Below are positions 1 through 8,075 of a stretch of 64,000 nucleotides of DNA, in pieces. The translations under genes and the position numbers were made by a program. The DNA comes from Pseudomonadota bacterium (GTDB taxonomy: Bacteria; Pseudomonadota; Alphaproteobacteria; Rhodospirillales; Magnetospirillaceae), in the NCBI GenBank assembly GCA_021793155.1, contig JAJYTF010000001.1, positions 248,001 through 312,000 on the forward strand, read 5' to 3'. The notes beneath the pieces were generated by a model. That model was not told where the DNA came from. It searched no databases and saw only the letters and a program-made list of their open reading frames with translations. The first letter of the stretch is position 1, and the number at the start of each line of letters is the position of its first letter.

Positions 1-143
1 GAGGTGGCGCGGCGGCCTTTCCGAGGCAACGGTTTCGTCGATATCGCTTTATTCATCGATACTCCCCTTCGGCCGAGCCTTCCCTCTCGGACGGGTATCC
101 CGCCTCAGAGTGAAACGCTCCGCGGATGGCTGACCGTATCGGC

Positions 144-177
144 AGGCTGTGTCTGCGGGCGCCCCCGCAAACAGCCT
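144..177 (+). repeat. Long hairpin in the pilL leader
   Basis: AGGCTGT at 144-150 pairs with ACAGCCT at 171-177, and inside it TGCGGG at 154-159 pairs with CCCGCA at 164-169, leaving a 4-nt loop. This gives 13 base pairs interrupted by a small asymmetric internal loop (GTC against A). There is no T-run after it, so it is not a standard intrinsic terminator. Confidence 0.6.
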
Positions 178-206
178 CCTGAACCCACAGTCGGGGAGTT
201 GGAAAA

Positions 207-330
207 CCGAGTACACCCGGTCCCTGTGACCTTTAGCACCGGGGGTGCCTGGACATACGTCACAGGCTCCCCGACCAAAGGATCGAGGATTCCGGTGCCC
301 TGACGGCAGACACCAAGCCGGTGTACTCGG
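207..330 (+). ncRNA. Candidate multi-branched structured RNA element
   Basis: A closing stem joins CCGAGTACACCCGG (207-220) to CCGGTGTACTCGG (318-330), 13 pairs with one bulged C. Nested inside are CCTGTGAC (223-230) with GTCACAGG (259-266), which itself holds GCACC/GGTGC (236-240/244-248), and a short GGTG/CACC stem (294-297/311-314). Three nested or branched helices closed by a long-range stem is more than chance GC-richness usually gives, and resembles a cis-regulatory RNA. No Rfam family was recognised from sequence alone, so identity and strand are inferred from the direction of pilL. Confidence 0.4.
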
Positions 331-510
331 GGTTTCCACGCCCCAGGGCGCGCGTGACGCCCCAGGTCTTTATAGCCTGGGTAGTCCGATGTGTCAGCAT
401 CGTAAGGTCGCAAAGCCCACAATCGCGGTCACCCGACAGTCCCCATTGTTTGCTGATGCGCCGACGCAACCCGGCGATGGTGCCGGCTCCCGCCTCTGGA
501 GAGCCGGCCG

Positions 511-1092
511 ATGCCCACGATCCGTCATCTTTCCCGTTTGTCCGCGACCTGCGGCGCACTCGTCGCCGCCGTCTCCGCGACGAGCTGCACCCCATCGACG
601 GCCCGTCTTCCGCCTCCGCCGACCGACACGGCGGTTGGAAGTCCCGCGGCGGCCCCGCGACCCGAATACGTCCCCGTCGTGCGCTACGGGCGCTACACGC
701 TGGTCGAACTCGCGCCGACCTCGGCCCAGCGGGACCTGCTGCAACAGGTCATCGACGTGACGATCCCCAACACGCGGGCGGCCACGGTCGGGGACGCGTT
801 GCGCCACGTGCTGGACCGCTCCGGCTATCAGCTGTGCGCCAGTCCCGACATCGCGCCTCTGAGCACCCTGCCGTTACCCGCCGCCCACTACCGCTTGGGA
901 CCGGTCCCGCTACGTGATGCGCTGCTGACGCTGGCCGGCCCGGCCTGGGAGCTCCAGGTCGATGACAGCGCACGCCGCGTCTGCTTCGCCCGCGCCACCG
1001 CGCCTTCGCCCGCCCCGTCCGCCGCGCAAGCTGCCCCGGCCGGCATCGACACCATCGAGCGGTATCCGCTCCCGGAGCCCTCACAGCCATGA
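511..1092 (+). CDS. pilL: PilL-type ICE protein (PFGI-1 class)
   Basis: A 193-residue exported protein matching the conserved N-terminal region of PilL proteins encoded at the start of PFGI-1-type conjugation modules. The N-terminus is hydrophobic with a Cys at residue 26 after a small-residue stretch (SATSC), compatible with a lipoprotein signal. The core (about 52-165) has the family pattern beginning VPVVRYGRYTLVELAP, followed by a TonB-secretin short domain-like segment (VGDALRHVLDRSGYQL). Full PilL proteins are often longer; this is the short ICE form. The stop overlaps the next start by 4 bp (ATGA), so the genes are co-translated. Role: envelope component of the conjugative apparatus; the exact biochemical role is not known to me. 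Confidence 0.82.
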   Translation: MPTIRHLSRLSATCGALVAAVSATSCTPSTARLPPPPTDTAVGSPAAAPRPEYVPVVRYGRYTLVELAPTSAQRDLLQQVIDVTIPNTRAATVGDALRHVLDRSGYQLCASPDIAPLSTLPLPAAHYRLGPVPLRDALLTLAGPAWELQVDDSARRVCFARATAPSPAPSAAQAAPAGIDTIERYPLPEPSQP

Positions 1093-1733
1093 CGAACCCT
1101 CCCATCTCCTTCCGCCCAACGCGCGCAAAGCTGGTGCGCCTGGGCATCCTTGTCTGGGCGGCGCTGGTCAGTACTGCCACCGTCGCCAACCTCATCAACC
1201 TTTCCACGCTGACCCACCGTTCCGATGCCAGCGCGTCGAGCGCGAAAGTGTCCGCTCTGGAAACGCGGCTCGCCAAGTTGAGCCAGCAGGTCGAGGGATG
1301 GCAGAAACAACCGCCTTCGCTGCCGCAGGCCCGTTTCGAGTCCGCGCAACAGGCGCTGGAGCAACGGCTGGCATCGATCGAGCGGACGCTCGGCGAGCGG
1401 CTGACCGAAAGTGACCTGACGCCGCTGCGCGAGCGGCTGGATAAGATCGAAACCCGTTTGGCCAACGCCCCGGCCAGGCCCGCCTCGGCGCGGTCCCGCC
1501 GCAGCGCGGCGAAGCCCATACCCGCGGCGCTTCCCTTCACCATTGTCGGCCTCGAGCTGCGCGGCGGCGAATCCTTCCTCTCGATCGCCCCCACCGTCCC
1601 GTCGTCGGCTACGGCGATTGGGGTGCTGCATCCCGGCGAGACCGAAGCCGGCTGGCGGTTGGAGGCGATCGAAGGGCGCACCGCCGTCCTGCGCAACGGC
1701 AGCACCCAGGTGCGCCGCGTGGACGTGCCATAG
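1089..1733 (+). CDS. ICE membrane-anchored coiled-coil protein
   Basis: 214 residues. The N-terminus carries a single membrane segment (about 15-37, LVRLGILVWAALVSTATVANL), then a heptad-rich helical stretch (about 50-130) likely to form a coiled coil, a proline/alanine/arginine-rich linker, and a beta-rich C-terminal domain (about 143-214). It overlaps pilL by 4 bp and precedes the PFL_4693-type gene, the usual place of a poorly conserved hypothetical gene in these elements. Likely a single-pass inner-membrane protein with a periplasmic stalk, acting in the transfer machine. The function itself is unknown. Confidence 0.75.
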   Translation: MTNPPISFRPTRAKLVRLGILVWAALVSTATVANLINLSTLTHRSDASASSAKVSALETRLAKLSQQVEGWQKQPPSLPQARFESAQQALEQRLASIERTLGERLTESDLTPLRERLDKIETRLANAPARPASARSRRSAAKPIPAALPFTIVGLELRGGESFLSIAPTVPSSATAIGVLHPGETEAGWRLEAIEGRTAVLRNGSTQVRRVDVP

Positions 1734-1742
1734 GAAGGCCGG

Positions 1743-2468
1743 ATGACGCGCACGCTCACCGCCCTCGCCATGGCCGCAGCATTGATGGGAGCGACACTTC
1801 CCCCGGCGGCGGCTCAGAGCGCGCCGGCTGCGGCCTCCTCGATTGCCCCCGCCCGCGAGCAGTCCGCCACCACGGCACTCAGCGACGAGCGCCAGGCGCG
1901 CGACTGGGGCCTGCCGCCGGAGGACTGGGCGCGCTACCGCGAGCTGATGCGGGGACCGCTGGGCGTGCTCTCGCCCAACCTGGACCCGCTCACCGCACTC
2001 GGCATCGAGGCCCGCAGCGATGCCGAGCGCGCCCGCTATGCCGAGCTTCAGGTGCGCTTCGAGGCGCGGCGCGTGGAGAAGACCCTGGCCTATCAGCGGG
2101 CCTACGATGCGGCCTGGCAGCGCATCTTCCCCGGCCAGCCGCGTGTCACCTTGCCCGGTGACCAACCGTCCACCAATGCCGGCTCGGGCCGGCTGGCGGT
2201 GTTCGTCAAGGCCGATTGCGCTCCTTGCGAACAGCGTGTGCGGCAACTGCAAGCCGAAGGCGCGGCCTTCGACCTCTACATGGTCGGCAGCCGTCAGGAT
2301 GACGACCGCATCCGCAGTTGGGCCAGACAGGCCGGCATCGATCCGGCCAAGGTGCGCGCCCGCACCATCACCCTCAACCACGATGCCGGGCGCTGGCTCT
2401 CGCTCGGCCTGGCCGGCGATCTGCCCGCCGTCGTGCAGAAGGTCGACGGCCAATGGCAGCGGCGATAA
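1743..2468 (+). CDS. ICE protein, PFL_4693 family (TIGR03759-like)
   Basis: 241 residues with a cleavable signal peptide (about 1-25, ending PPAAAQ). The mature part has the family block around RDWGLPPEDWARYRELMRGP and a C-terminal thioredoxin-like fold (about 155-225) with a CAPC-type motif near residue 160 (ADCAPCEQRV), followed by ITLNHDAG. Location is the periplasm. The CxxC pair suggests a redox or scaffold role in disulfide-rich transfer proteins; that is inference. The next gene starts inside its last codons, 16 bp overlap. Confidence 0.85.
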   Translation: MTRTLTALAMAAALMGATLPPAAAQSAPAAASSIAPAREQSATTALSDERQARDWGLPPEDWARYRELMRGPLGVLSPNLDPLTALGIEARSDAERARYAELQVRFEARRVEKTLAYQRAYDAAWQRIFPGQPRVTLPGDQPSTNAGSGRLAVFVKADCAPCEQRVRQLQAEGAAFDLYMVGSRQDDDRIRSWARQAGIDPAKVRARTITLNHDAGRWLSLGLAGDLPAVVQKVDGQWQRR

Positions 2469-3052
2469 CCCCGCGGCGCCGGGTCCAAGCGGCACTGACC
2501 TGGCTGATCGCCGCCGGTCTCGGTCCGGTGCACGCCCATGCCGGCGAGATGCCGCCTCCGGCCTACCAGATCGCCGCGCAGCAGGCCGGCGTGCCGTCGC
2601 CGGTCCTGTTCGCCGTGGCCTTGCAGGAAAGCGGCATCCGGTTGCGCGGCCGTCTCATCCCCTGGCCGTGGACGCTCAACGTCGCGGACCGCTCCGAACG
2701 CTACGCCACGCGCGGCGAGGCCTGCATCGGCATCCACCGGGCGCTGGCATCGGTGCCGGCCAGCCGGATCGACGTCGGGCTGGCACAGATCAACCTCGGC
2801 TACCAGGCCAACCGTTACGCCGCCCCCTGCGACCTGCTCGACCCCTATGCCAACCTCGCCATCGCCGCGCAGATCCTGCGCGAGCAACACGCGGCCGGCG
2901 AGGACTGGCTGCTGGCGATCGGGCGCTACCACCGCCCGGCGGGCGGCGCGCCGGCCGTGCGCTATCGCCGCAGCGTCAGCCGGCACCTCGCGCGGGTCCT
3001 GGCCGACAGCCGGCTTCCCGCGTGGCCGGCAGACGCGAGGGACACACCATGA
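2453..3052 (+). CDS. Lytic transglycosylase of the ICE
   Basis: 199 residues: signal peptide (about 1-30, ending HAHAGE), then a lysozyme-like transglycosylase domain. Key features are AGVPSPVLFAVALQESGI, where the Glu in QESG is the catalytic acid, and VGLAQINLGY, the second SLT signature. The protein would nick peptidoglycan in the periplasm so the secretion channel and pilus can cross the wall. The start ATG at 2453 lies inside the previous gene and gives a proper signal peptide; upstream in-frame starts give an unlikely basic extension. The stop overlaps the next start by 4 bp. Confidence 0.88.
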   Translation: MAAAITPRRRVQAALTWLIAAGLGPVHAHAGEMPPPAYQIAAQQAGVPSPVLFAVALQESGIRLRGRLIPWPWTLNVADRSERYATRGEACIGIHRALASVPASRIDVGLAQINLGYQANRYAAPCDLLDPYANLAIAAQILREQHAAGEDWLLAIGRYHRPAGGAPAVRYRRSVSRHLARVLADSRLPAWPADARDTP

Positions 3053-3591
3053 GACGCCTTCTCGTTGTCTCGGTCATGGCCGCAGTGACCTGCCTGCTCG
3101 CCGGTTTCCCCAGTTCCGCGCAGCAGTCGCCGCCGCTGATCGTGGTCGAGGACCACGGCGGCGTATCGGCGCTGCCCTACTATGAGGCGCTGGACCTGCA
3201 GCCGGCCACCACACCCCAGACGCCTCTGACCGAGGCACCGCGGCCCCCGCCGCGCCGCTTCAGCGAAGCCGACATGCTGCCCGTCCGCTCGGCGCGCCTG
3301 GCGCCCGGCGAGGTACAGCCCCGGGCGATCCAGGCGCCCGGCCTGACGCCGTTGTTTCTGGTCGGCGACGACGACCGTTCCCGCGCCTGGCTGCGTGCGC
3401 ATGCCCCGCGCCTCCGCGAGCTCCACGCGAGGGGGTTGGTGGTCAACGTCGAGACGGCCGACGCGCTGGCCACGCTACGCAGCCTGGCCCCGGGCCTGAC
3501 GCTTGTGCCGGTCTCCGCCGACGATCTGGCCGAACGCCTGGGCCTGCATTCCTATCCCGTGCTGATCAGCGCCACGGGCATCGAGCCGTGA
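3049..3591 (+). CDS. ICE protein, PFL_4695 family (TIGR03765-like)
   Basis: 180 residues with a signal peptide (1-25, ending SSAQQ). Conserved family features are LIVVEDHGGVSALPYYEAL near the mature N-terminus and FLVGDDDRSRAWLRAHAPRLRELHARGLVVNV in the middle, with LGLHSYPVLIS near the end; the latter half resembles a degenerate thioredoxin-like fold without a CxxC pair. Periplasmic component of the transfer machine of unknown exact role. Start at 3049 overlaps the transglycosylase stop (ATGA). Confidence 0.86.
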   Translation: MRRLLVVSVMAAVTCLLAGFPSSAQQSPPLIVVEDHGGVSALPYYEALDLQPATTPQTPLTEAPRPPPRRFSEADMLPVRSARLAPGEVQPRAIQAPGLTPLFLVGDDDRSRAWLRAHAPRLRELHARGLVVNVETADALATLRSLAPGLTLVPVSADDLAERLGLHSYPVLISATGIEP

Positions 3592-3598
3592 GGCGTCG

Positions 3599-5752
3599 AT
3601 GGCCCAATCCCATGCGATCGAGGTTCTGCTCAGGCCAGCGGTGGAGCTGTACACCGTGGCGGTCTGCGCCGCCGCCGCGCTTCTGTGCCTGGTGGCACCA
3701 TGGGCGCTCGCACTGAACCCTTTGCTCGGACTGGTGTTTGCGCTGGCCTTTCTCGCCTTCGGCGCGCTGCGCCTGCGCGATGCCTGGGTGACCCTGCGCT
3801 ACCGGCGCAACATCCGTCGTTTGCCGCGTTACGTGATGACCAGCCGCGATGTACCGGTGAGCCGGCAGCACCTGTTCATCGGCCGTGGCTTCCGTTGGGA
3901 ACAGCGGCACACCCATCGCCTGATGCAGACCTACCGGCCGGAGTTTCGCCGCTATGTCGAGCCAACCCCGACCTACCTGCTCGCCCGGCGGCTGGAGAAA
4001 CGGCTGGAGTTCGCGCCGTTCCCATTATCCCGGCTGACCAGTGCGCTCTCCTGGGACAGTCCGTTCAACCCCGTGCGTCCATTGCCGCCGGTCGGCGGAC
4101 TGCCGCGCCTGCACGGCATCGAACCGGACGAGGTCGACGTCACTCTGCCGCTCGGCGAGCGCGTCGGGCACAGCCTGGTGCTCGGCACCACGCGCGTGGG
4201 CAAGACCCGACTGGCCGAGCTGTTCATCACCCAGGACATCCGGCGGCGCAACGCGGCCGGCGAGTTCGAGGTCGTCATCGCCTTCGATCCCAAGGGTGAC
4301 GCCGACTTGTTGAAACGGATGTATGTCGAGGCAAAACGGGCCGGACGGGAAGGTGAGTTCTATGTCTTCCATCTCGGCTGGCCGGACCTCAGCGCCCGCT
4401 ACAACGCGGTGGGTCGGTTCGGGCGCATCAGCGAGGTCGCCACCCGCATCGCCGGCCAGCTTTCGGGCGAAGGCAACAGCGCCGCCTTCCGGGAGTTTGC
4501 CTGGCGCTTCGTCAACATCATCGCCCGAGCCCTGGTCGAGCTGGGACAGCGCCCCGACTATCTGCTGATCCAGCGCCACGTCGTCAACATCGATGCGCTG
4601 TTCATCGAGTACGCCCAGCAATTTTTCGCCAAGACCGAGCCCAAGGCCTGGGAGGTCATCGTTCAGATCGAGGGCCGGCTCAACGAGAAGAACACCCCCC
4701 GCCACATGGTCGGCCGCGAGAAGCGGGTGGTGGCGCTGGAGCAATACCTGTCGCAGGTCCGCGTCTACGATCCGGTGCTCGACGGCCTGCGCAGCGCCGT
4801 CCGTTACGACCGTACCTATTTCGACAAGATCGTCGCCTCTCTGCTGCCACTGCTGGAAAAGCTCACCACCGGCAAGATCGCCCAACTCCTGGCTCCCAAC
4901 TACTCGGACCTTGCCGACCCGCGTCCGATTTTCGACTGGATGCAGATCATCCGCAAACGCGCCATCGTCTATGTCGGCCTGGACGCCCTCTCCGACGCCG
5001 AAGTCGCCGCGGCGGTGGGCAACTCCATGTTCTCCGATCTGGTGTCGGTTGCCGGCCACATCTACAAGTTCGGCATCGACGACGGCCTGCCGGGCGCGGC
5101 GTCCGGCACCAAGCTGCCGATCAACGTCCACGCCGACGAATTCAACGAACTGATGGGGGACGAGTTCATCCCGATGGTCAACAAGGGTGGCGGCGCCGGC
5201 ATCCAGGTCACCGCCTATACCCAGACCCTTTCGGACATCGAGGCCCGCATCGGCAACCGCGCCAAAGCCGGCCAGGTGGTCGGCAATTTCAACAACTTGT
5301 TCATGCTGCGCGTGCGCGAGACCGCCACCGCCGAACTGCTGACGCGCCAACTGCCCAAGGTCGAGGTCTACGCCACCGCGCTGATGAGCGGCACCACCGA
5401 CAGCTCCGATCCGCATGGACCGACCGCCTTTACCAGCAATACTCAGGACCGCATCAGCAGCACCAGCGTGCCGTTGATCGAGCCGGCGCATGTCGTGGCG
5501 CTGCCGAAAGGGCAATGCTTCGCGCTGATCGAAGGGGGCAACCTGTGGAAGATCCGCATGCCGCTGCCGGCGCCCGATCCCGACGAGGCCATGCCCGCGG
5601 ACCTGCGGGCGCTGGCCGGCGCCATGCGCCAGCGCTACGCCGACGCCGGCGAGTGGTGGAATGCCCAGAGCGCCCCCTCGCTTCCCGAATTGCCGACGGA
5701 CCTCGTTGACGATCAGCAGGCAGCACCCGAAACCGGCGTCGGAGAGGCCTGA
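3599..5752 (+). CDS. traD: Type IV coupling protein TraD
   Basis: 717 residues, the usual size for the SXT/PFGI-1 TraD group. Two membrane helices (about 18-36 and 40-58) anchor it in the inner membrane; a cytoplasmic VirD4-like ATPase follows with Walker A GTTRVGKT at 196-203 and a strand ending IAFDPKGD at about 226-234. It couples the MobH relaxosome to the secretion channel and pumps DNA. The gene lies between the PFL_4695 and PFL_4697 homologues as in PFGI-1, and its stop overlaps the next start by 1 bp (TGATG). Confidence 0.93.
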   Translation: MAQSHAIEVLLRPAVELYTVAVCAAAALLCLVAPWALALNPLLGLVFALAFLAFGALRLRDAWVTLRYRRNIRRLPRYVMTSRDVPVSRQHLFIGRGFRWEQRHTHRLMQTYRPEFRRYVEPTPTYLLARRLEKRLEFAPFPLSRLTSALSWDSPFNPVRPLPPVGGLPRLHGIEPDEVDVTLPLGERVGHSLVLGTTRVGKTRLAELFITQDIRRRNAAGEFEVVIAFDPKGDADLLKRMYVEAKRAGREGEFYVFHLGWPDLSARYNAVGRFGRISEVATRIAGQLSGEGNSAAFREFAWRFVNIIARALVELGQRPDYLLIQRHVVNIDALFIEYAQQFFAKTEPKAWEVIVQIEGRLNEKNTPRHMVGREKRVVALEQYLSQVRVYDPVLDGLRSAVRYDRTYFDKIVASLLPLLEKLTTGKIAQLLAPNYSDLADPRPIFDWMQIIRKRAIVYVGLDALSDAEVAAAVGNSMFSDLVSVAGHIYKFGIDDGLPGAASGTKLPINVHADEFNELMGDEFIPMVNKGGGAGIQVTAYTQTLSDIEARIGNRAKAGQVVGNFNNLFMLRVRETATAELLTRQLPKVEVYATALMSGTTDSSDPHGPTAFTSNTQDRISSTSVPLIEPAHVVALPKGQCFALIEGGNLWKIRMPLPAPDPDEAMPADLRALAGAMRQRYADAGEWWNAQSAPSLPELPTDLVDDQQAAPETGVGEA

Positions 5753-6501
5753 TGAACGCCCCGGTCGGTGCGGCCCGGCAGCAGCAGGTTCGGCAGCAGA
5801 GCCTGGTCGCCGGCCTGGTCCTGCTCCCGTTCCAGTTCATCGGCGTGATGTTCGGCTCGCTGCTGCTCAGCGTGGTGATCGAGTGCATCGGCCTGCACCT
5901 TTTCTGGCCCGACCAAGGCTGGCACCATGCTCAGGGCATGCTGCATTACGAGCTGGCCCAACTATCCGGCCACTTCACCCGCAGCGTCGTCGTCCATGAG
6001 CCCGGCCGTACCGCCCACCTGCTGGTCGAGAGGGCTTACGACTGGCTGTTTGTCCGTAGCGGACTGCTGGACTGGATCCGCGACGCTGCGGCCCAATCGA
6101 GGGCGGGCGCCAGCCGGGGCACGCACGACTTCCGCCATTACCTGGGGCAAGTCTACGTCACCCTGGAAGAGGACCTGATCGCCGCCCTCTACACCGTCCT
6201 GGTCTTCCTGGTGCGCCTGCTGGTGCTGATCCTGACGCTGCCCCTGTTCTTGCTGGCCGGTTTCGTCGGGTTCATCGACGGACTTGTTCGCCGGGATGTC
6301 CGACGCTTCGGCGCCGGCCGGGAATCCGGATTCATCTATCACCGCGCCAAGGCCAGCCTGATGCCGCTGGCAGTGCTGCCATGGGTGACCTACCTGGCAT
6401 TGCCCGTCAGCATCCATCCCCTGCTGGTCCTGCTGCCTTGCGCGATGCTGCTCGGGCTCGCCACCGGCATCGCCGCAAGCACCTTTAAAAAATACCTCTG
6501 A
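5752..6501 (+). CDS. ICE integral membrane protein, PFL_4697 family (TIGR03747-like)
   Basis: 249 residues with about four membrane helices (near 22-50, 150-175, 205-222 and 225-243). Family features are an N-terminal helix followed by a soluble loop that contains LYTVLVFLVRLLVLILTLPLFLLAG at the second helix and a conserved GLVRRDVRRFGAGRESGFIYHRAK cytoplasmic segment. It directly follows traD with overlapping stop and start, suggesting it works with the coupling protein at the inner membrane. Function beyond that is not established. Confidence 0.85.
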   Translation: MNAPVGAARQQQVRQQSLVAGLVLLPFQFIGVMFGSLLLSVVIECIGLHLFWPDQGWHHAQGMLHYELAQLSGHFTRSVVVHEPGRTAHLLVERAYDWLFVRSGLLDWIRDAAAQSRAGASRGTHDFRHYLGQVYVTLEEDLIAALYTVLVFLVRLLVLILTLPLFLLAGFVGFIDGLVRRDVRRFGAGRESGFIYHRAKASLMPLAVLPWVTYLALPVSIHPLLVLLPCAMLLGLATGIAASTFKKYL

Positions 6502-6656
6502 CCGCAGGCAAGGCGCCTTCGACACGGCCCTGGCCGCGGCAAAGGGCTGCCCCGCCATCATCAAACAGGGGACACCGCGCATCCGATTGTTTGCGGCGCG
6601 CGATCGGCGATCGCGCCAGCATCCCGCCACCCGATTCCGAACCCTCGGAGATCCTG

Positions 6657-7028
6657 ATGGCATCCGCTTCCCGCCCGGCACCACCCGGACGCCTTTTCCT
6701 TACCCTGCTGGGGCTGGTGCTGGCCGGCACGCCACCGGCATCGGCCGCTGACATTGCCGCCGAGCACGAGCAGCTTGCCGCAATTTTGCGTCAACTGGAC
6801 TTGGCTGACCGGCTCGCCGAGCAGGCGGAGCACACCGCACCGGAGGAGCGCGCCCGCTATCACTTCGACTACCTGCGCCTGCACGCCGACCTGAAAAGCG
6901 TCCGTACCGGGATGCGGGACTACCTCGTCCCGCAACGCGCCCAGCCGCGCGACCCCGTGCCGCTGAACGGCGATTACACAGGCGAGGAGGGCAGCGGCGG
7001 CCGGCGCGGCGGCAAGGACGCGCCATGA
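6657..7028 (+). CDS. RAQPRD-family ICE protein
   Basis: 123 residues. Signal peptide (about 1-28, ending PASAAD) then a helical mature protein ending with the diagnostic RAQPRDPVPLNGDY motif that names the family (TIGR01690). Residues 30-75 are predicted helical. Start at 6657 is chosen because it begins a good signal peptide; a more distal in-frame ATG at 6591 adds a non-conserved leader. The 155-bp gap upstream, after the PFL_4697 gene, shows no gene. Periplasmic, unknown role, invariant part of this ICE class. Confidence 0.88.
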   Translation: MASASRPAPPGRLFLTLLGLVLAGTPPASAADIAAEHEQLAAILRQLDLADRLAEQAEHTAPEERARYHFDYLRLHADLKSVRTGMRDYLVPQRAQPRDPVPLNGDYTGEEGSGGRRGGKDAP

Positions 7029-7264
7029 CGATGACCGCCGCCCAGACCACGGCATTCCAGGCCAATGGCGGCTTCACGCCGGCGGCCGTGTCGACCGCCG
7101 TGCTCGGCATCGGCTTCGCCGTGCTGCTGTTGTGGGGGGTGTGGGCCATGCGCACCGCCTATACCGGCTGGGCCGACCATCACCTGTCCCAACGCCAGTT
7201 CCTGATGGTCATCGTGCGGTTCCTCGCACTGTACCTGGTGCTGAGCTTCTTCCTGTTGTCGTGA
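7025..7264 (+). CDS. Small ICE membrane protein, PFL_4701 family (TIGR03758-like)
   Basis: 79 residues with two hydrophobic helices (about 20-43 and 58-79) separated by a short loop containing AYTGWADHHLSQRQF. Overlaps the RAQPRD gene by 4 bp. Size, topology and position before the PFL_4702 homologue are those of a small inner-membrane subunit; a pilin-like or assembly role is inference. Confidence 0.82.
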   Translation: MTMTAAQTTAFQANGGFTPAAVSTAVLGIGFAVLLLWGVWAMRTAYTGWADHHLSQRQFLMVIVRFLALYLVLSFFLLS

Positions 7265-7284
7265 CCACCCTGAAAGGCGCTCCC

Positions 7285-7647
7285 ATGAACATGTTTCTCT
7301 CCCGCCCTCCGATTCGCCTCCGGCTTGCCGCTTCGTTGGTGGTGAGCGCCACCGCACCGGCATCGGCCTTCGCTGCCGGCCTGCCCACCATGGAAGACCC
7401 TTCGCGTGGGGCGGGCAGCGGCCTGATGCAGACGCTGCAAAACTACGCCTACGACATCGTGATGCTGGTCGCGCTGATCGTCATTTCCGCCATGTTCATC
7501 GGCGTCTGCTACCACGCCTATACCCGCTATGCGGAGATCCACACCGGCCGGGCGACCTGGGGCCAGTTCGGCATGACCGTCGCGGTCGGCGCCATCCTGC
7601 TGGTGGTCGGCATCTGGCTGCTCACCCAGGCCACGGGCGTCCTGTGA
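7285..7647 (+). CDS. ICE membrane protein, PFL_4702 family (possible pilin)
   Basis: 120 residues: long signal sequence ending SAFAAG (about 1-31), then a short polar segment with GLPTMEDPSRGAGSGLMQTLQNY and two membrane helices (about 52-72 and 93-118). This signal plus two-helix plan resembles TraA/VirB2-type pilins, and the gene lies directly before the TraL-like gene, as traA does in F plasmids. Pilin assignment is therefore by analogy. The stop overlaps the next start (TGATG). Confidence 0.8.
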   Translation: MNMFLSRPPIRLRLAASLVVSATAPASAFAAGLPTMEDPSRGAGSGLMQTLQNYAYDIVMLVALIVISAMFIGVCYHAYTRYAEIHTGRATWGQFGMTVAVGAILLVVGIWLLTQATGVL

Positions 7648-8075
7648 TGCCCATGGCCGCCGCTTCGGAAGCCTCGCGGGAGGAATTGGTCACCTTTCTT
7701 CCGCACCGGCTCAACCGCCAGCCCGTGGTCGTGCGCGGGCTGACCGCCGACGAATTGTGGGTCTGCGGTGGCCTGTCGGCGGTCTGCGGACTCGTGGCCG
7801 GAGTACCGCTGGCGTGGCTGGCCCACAGCATCGCCATGCTGCCCACGCTGATCGTCGCCGGTATCGCCCTGGGTGTCTTCGCCGGTGGCGGCTTCCTGCG
7901 GCGGCAGAAACGTGGCCGGCCGGACACCTGGCTGTACCGGCAAATGCAATGGCAACTGGCGCTGCGCGCCCCCTCGCTGGCCGTTCATGTCGGCGGGCGC
8001 CGCCTCATCACCCGTTCGGGCGTCTGGACCACGCGCCGCACGGCGCCCCACACAGCTCGCGGGAGCATGTCATGA
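7647..8075 (+). CDS. TIGR03750-type conjugal transfer protein (TraL/VirB3-like)
   Basis: 142 residues starting at ATG 7647 (a GTG 3 bp earlier is possible). Motif FLPHRLNRQPVVVRGLTADEL is followed by two adjacent membrane helices (about 33-55 and 60-80) and a basic tail with RRQKRGRPDTWLYRQ. The two-helix, short-protein plan and the position upstream of TraE/K/B-like genes match TraL/VirB3 of F-type systems, which sit at the inner membrane beside the VirB4 ATPase. Family placement is firm; equivalence to TraL is inferred from order and topology. Overlaps next gene by 4 bp. Confidence 0.84.
   Translation: MPMAAASEASREELVTFLPHRLNRQPVVVRGLTADELWVCGGLSAVCGLVAGVPLAWLAHSIAMLPTLIVAGIALGVFAGGGFLRRQKRGRPDTWLYRQMQWQLALRAPSLAVHVGGRRLITRSGVWTTRRTAPHTARGSMS

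Larger units (their letters stand above)
1..510 (+). other. Gene-free structured leader upstream of pilL
   Basis: No convincing gene is present. The open frames here lack family features and ribosome binding sites and overlap on both strands. The stretch is dense in inverted repeats: a hairpin at 144-177, a multi-branched set at 207-330, and a hairpin at 361-381 (CCCAGG/CCTGGG). It ends at the start of pilL, the first gene of the conjugation operon, so it probably serves as the promoter region and 5' leader of that operon. I could not recognise a specific promoter. The concentration of stems is what I see; a regulatory RNA role is inference. Confidence 0.55.

Noticed and set aside
1-510. Several open frames of about 100-170 codons on both strands before pilL
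   Set aside because: They overlap each other, lack ribosome binding sites and conserved motifs, and coincide with strong RNA-like stems; high GC explains their length.
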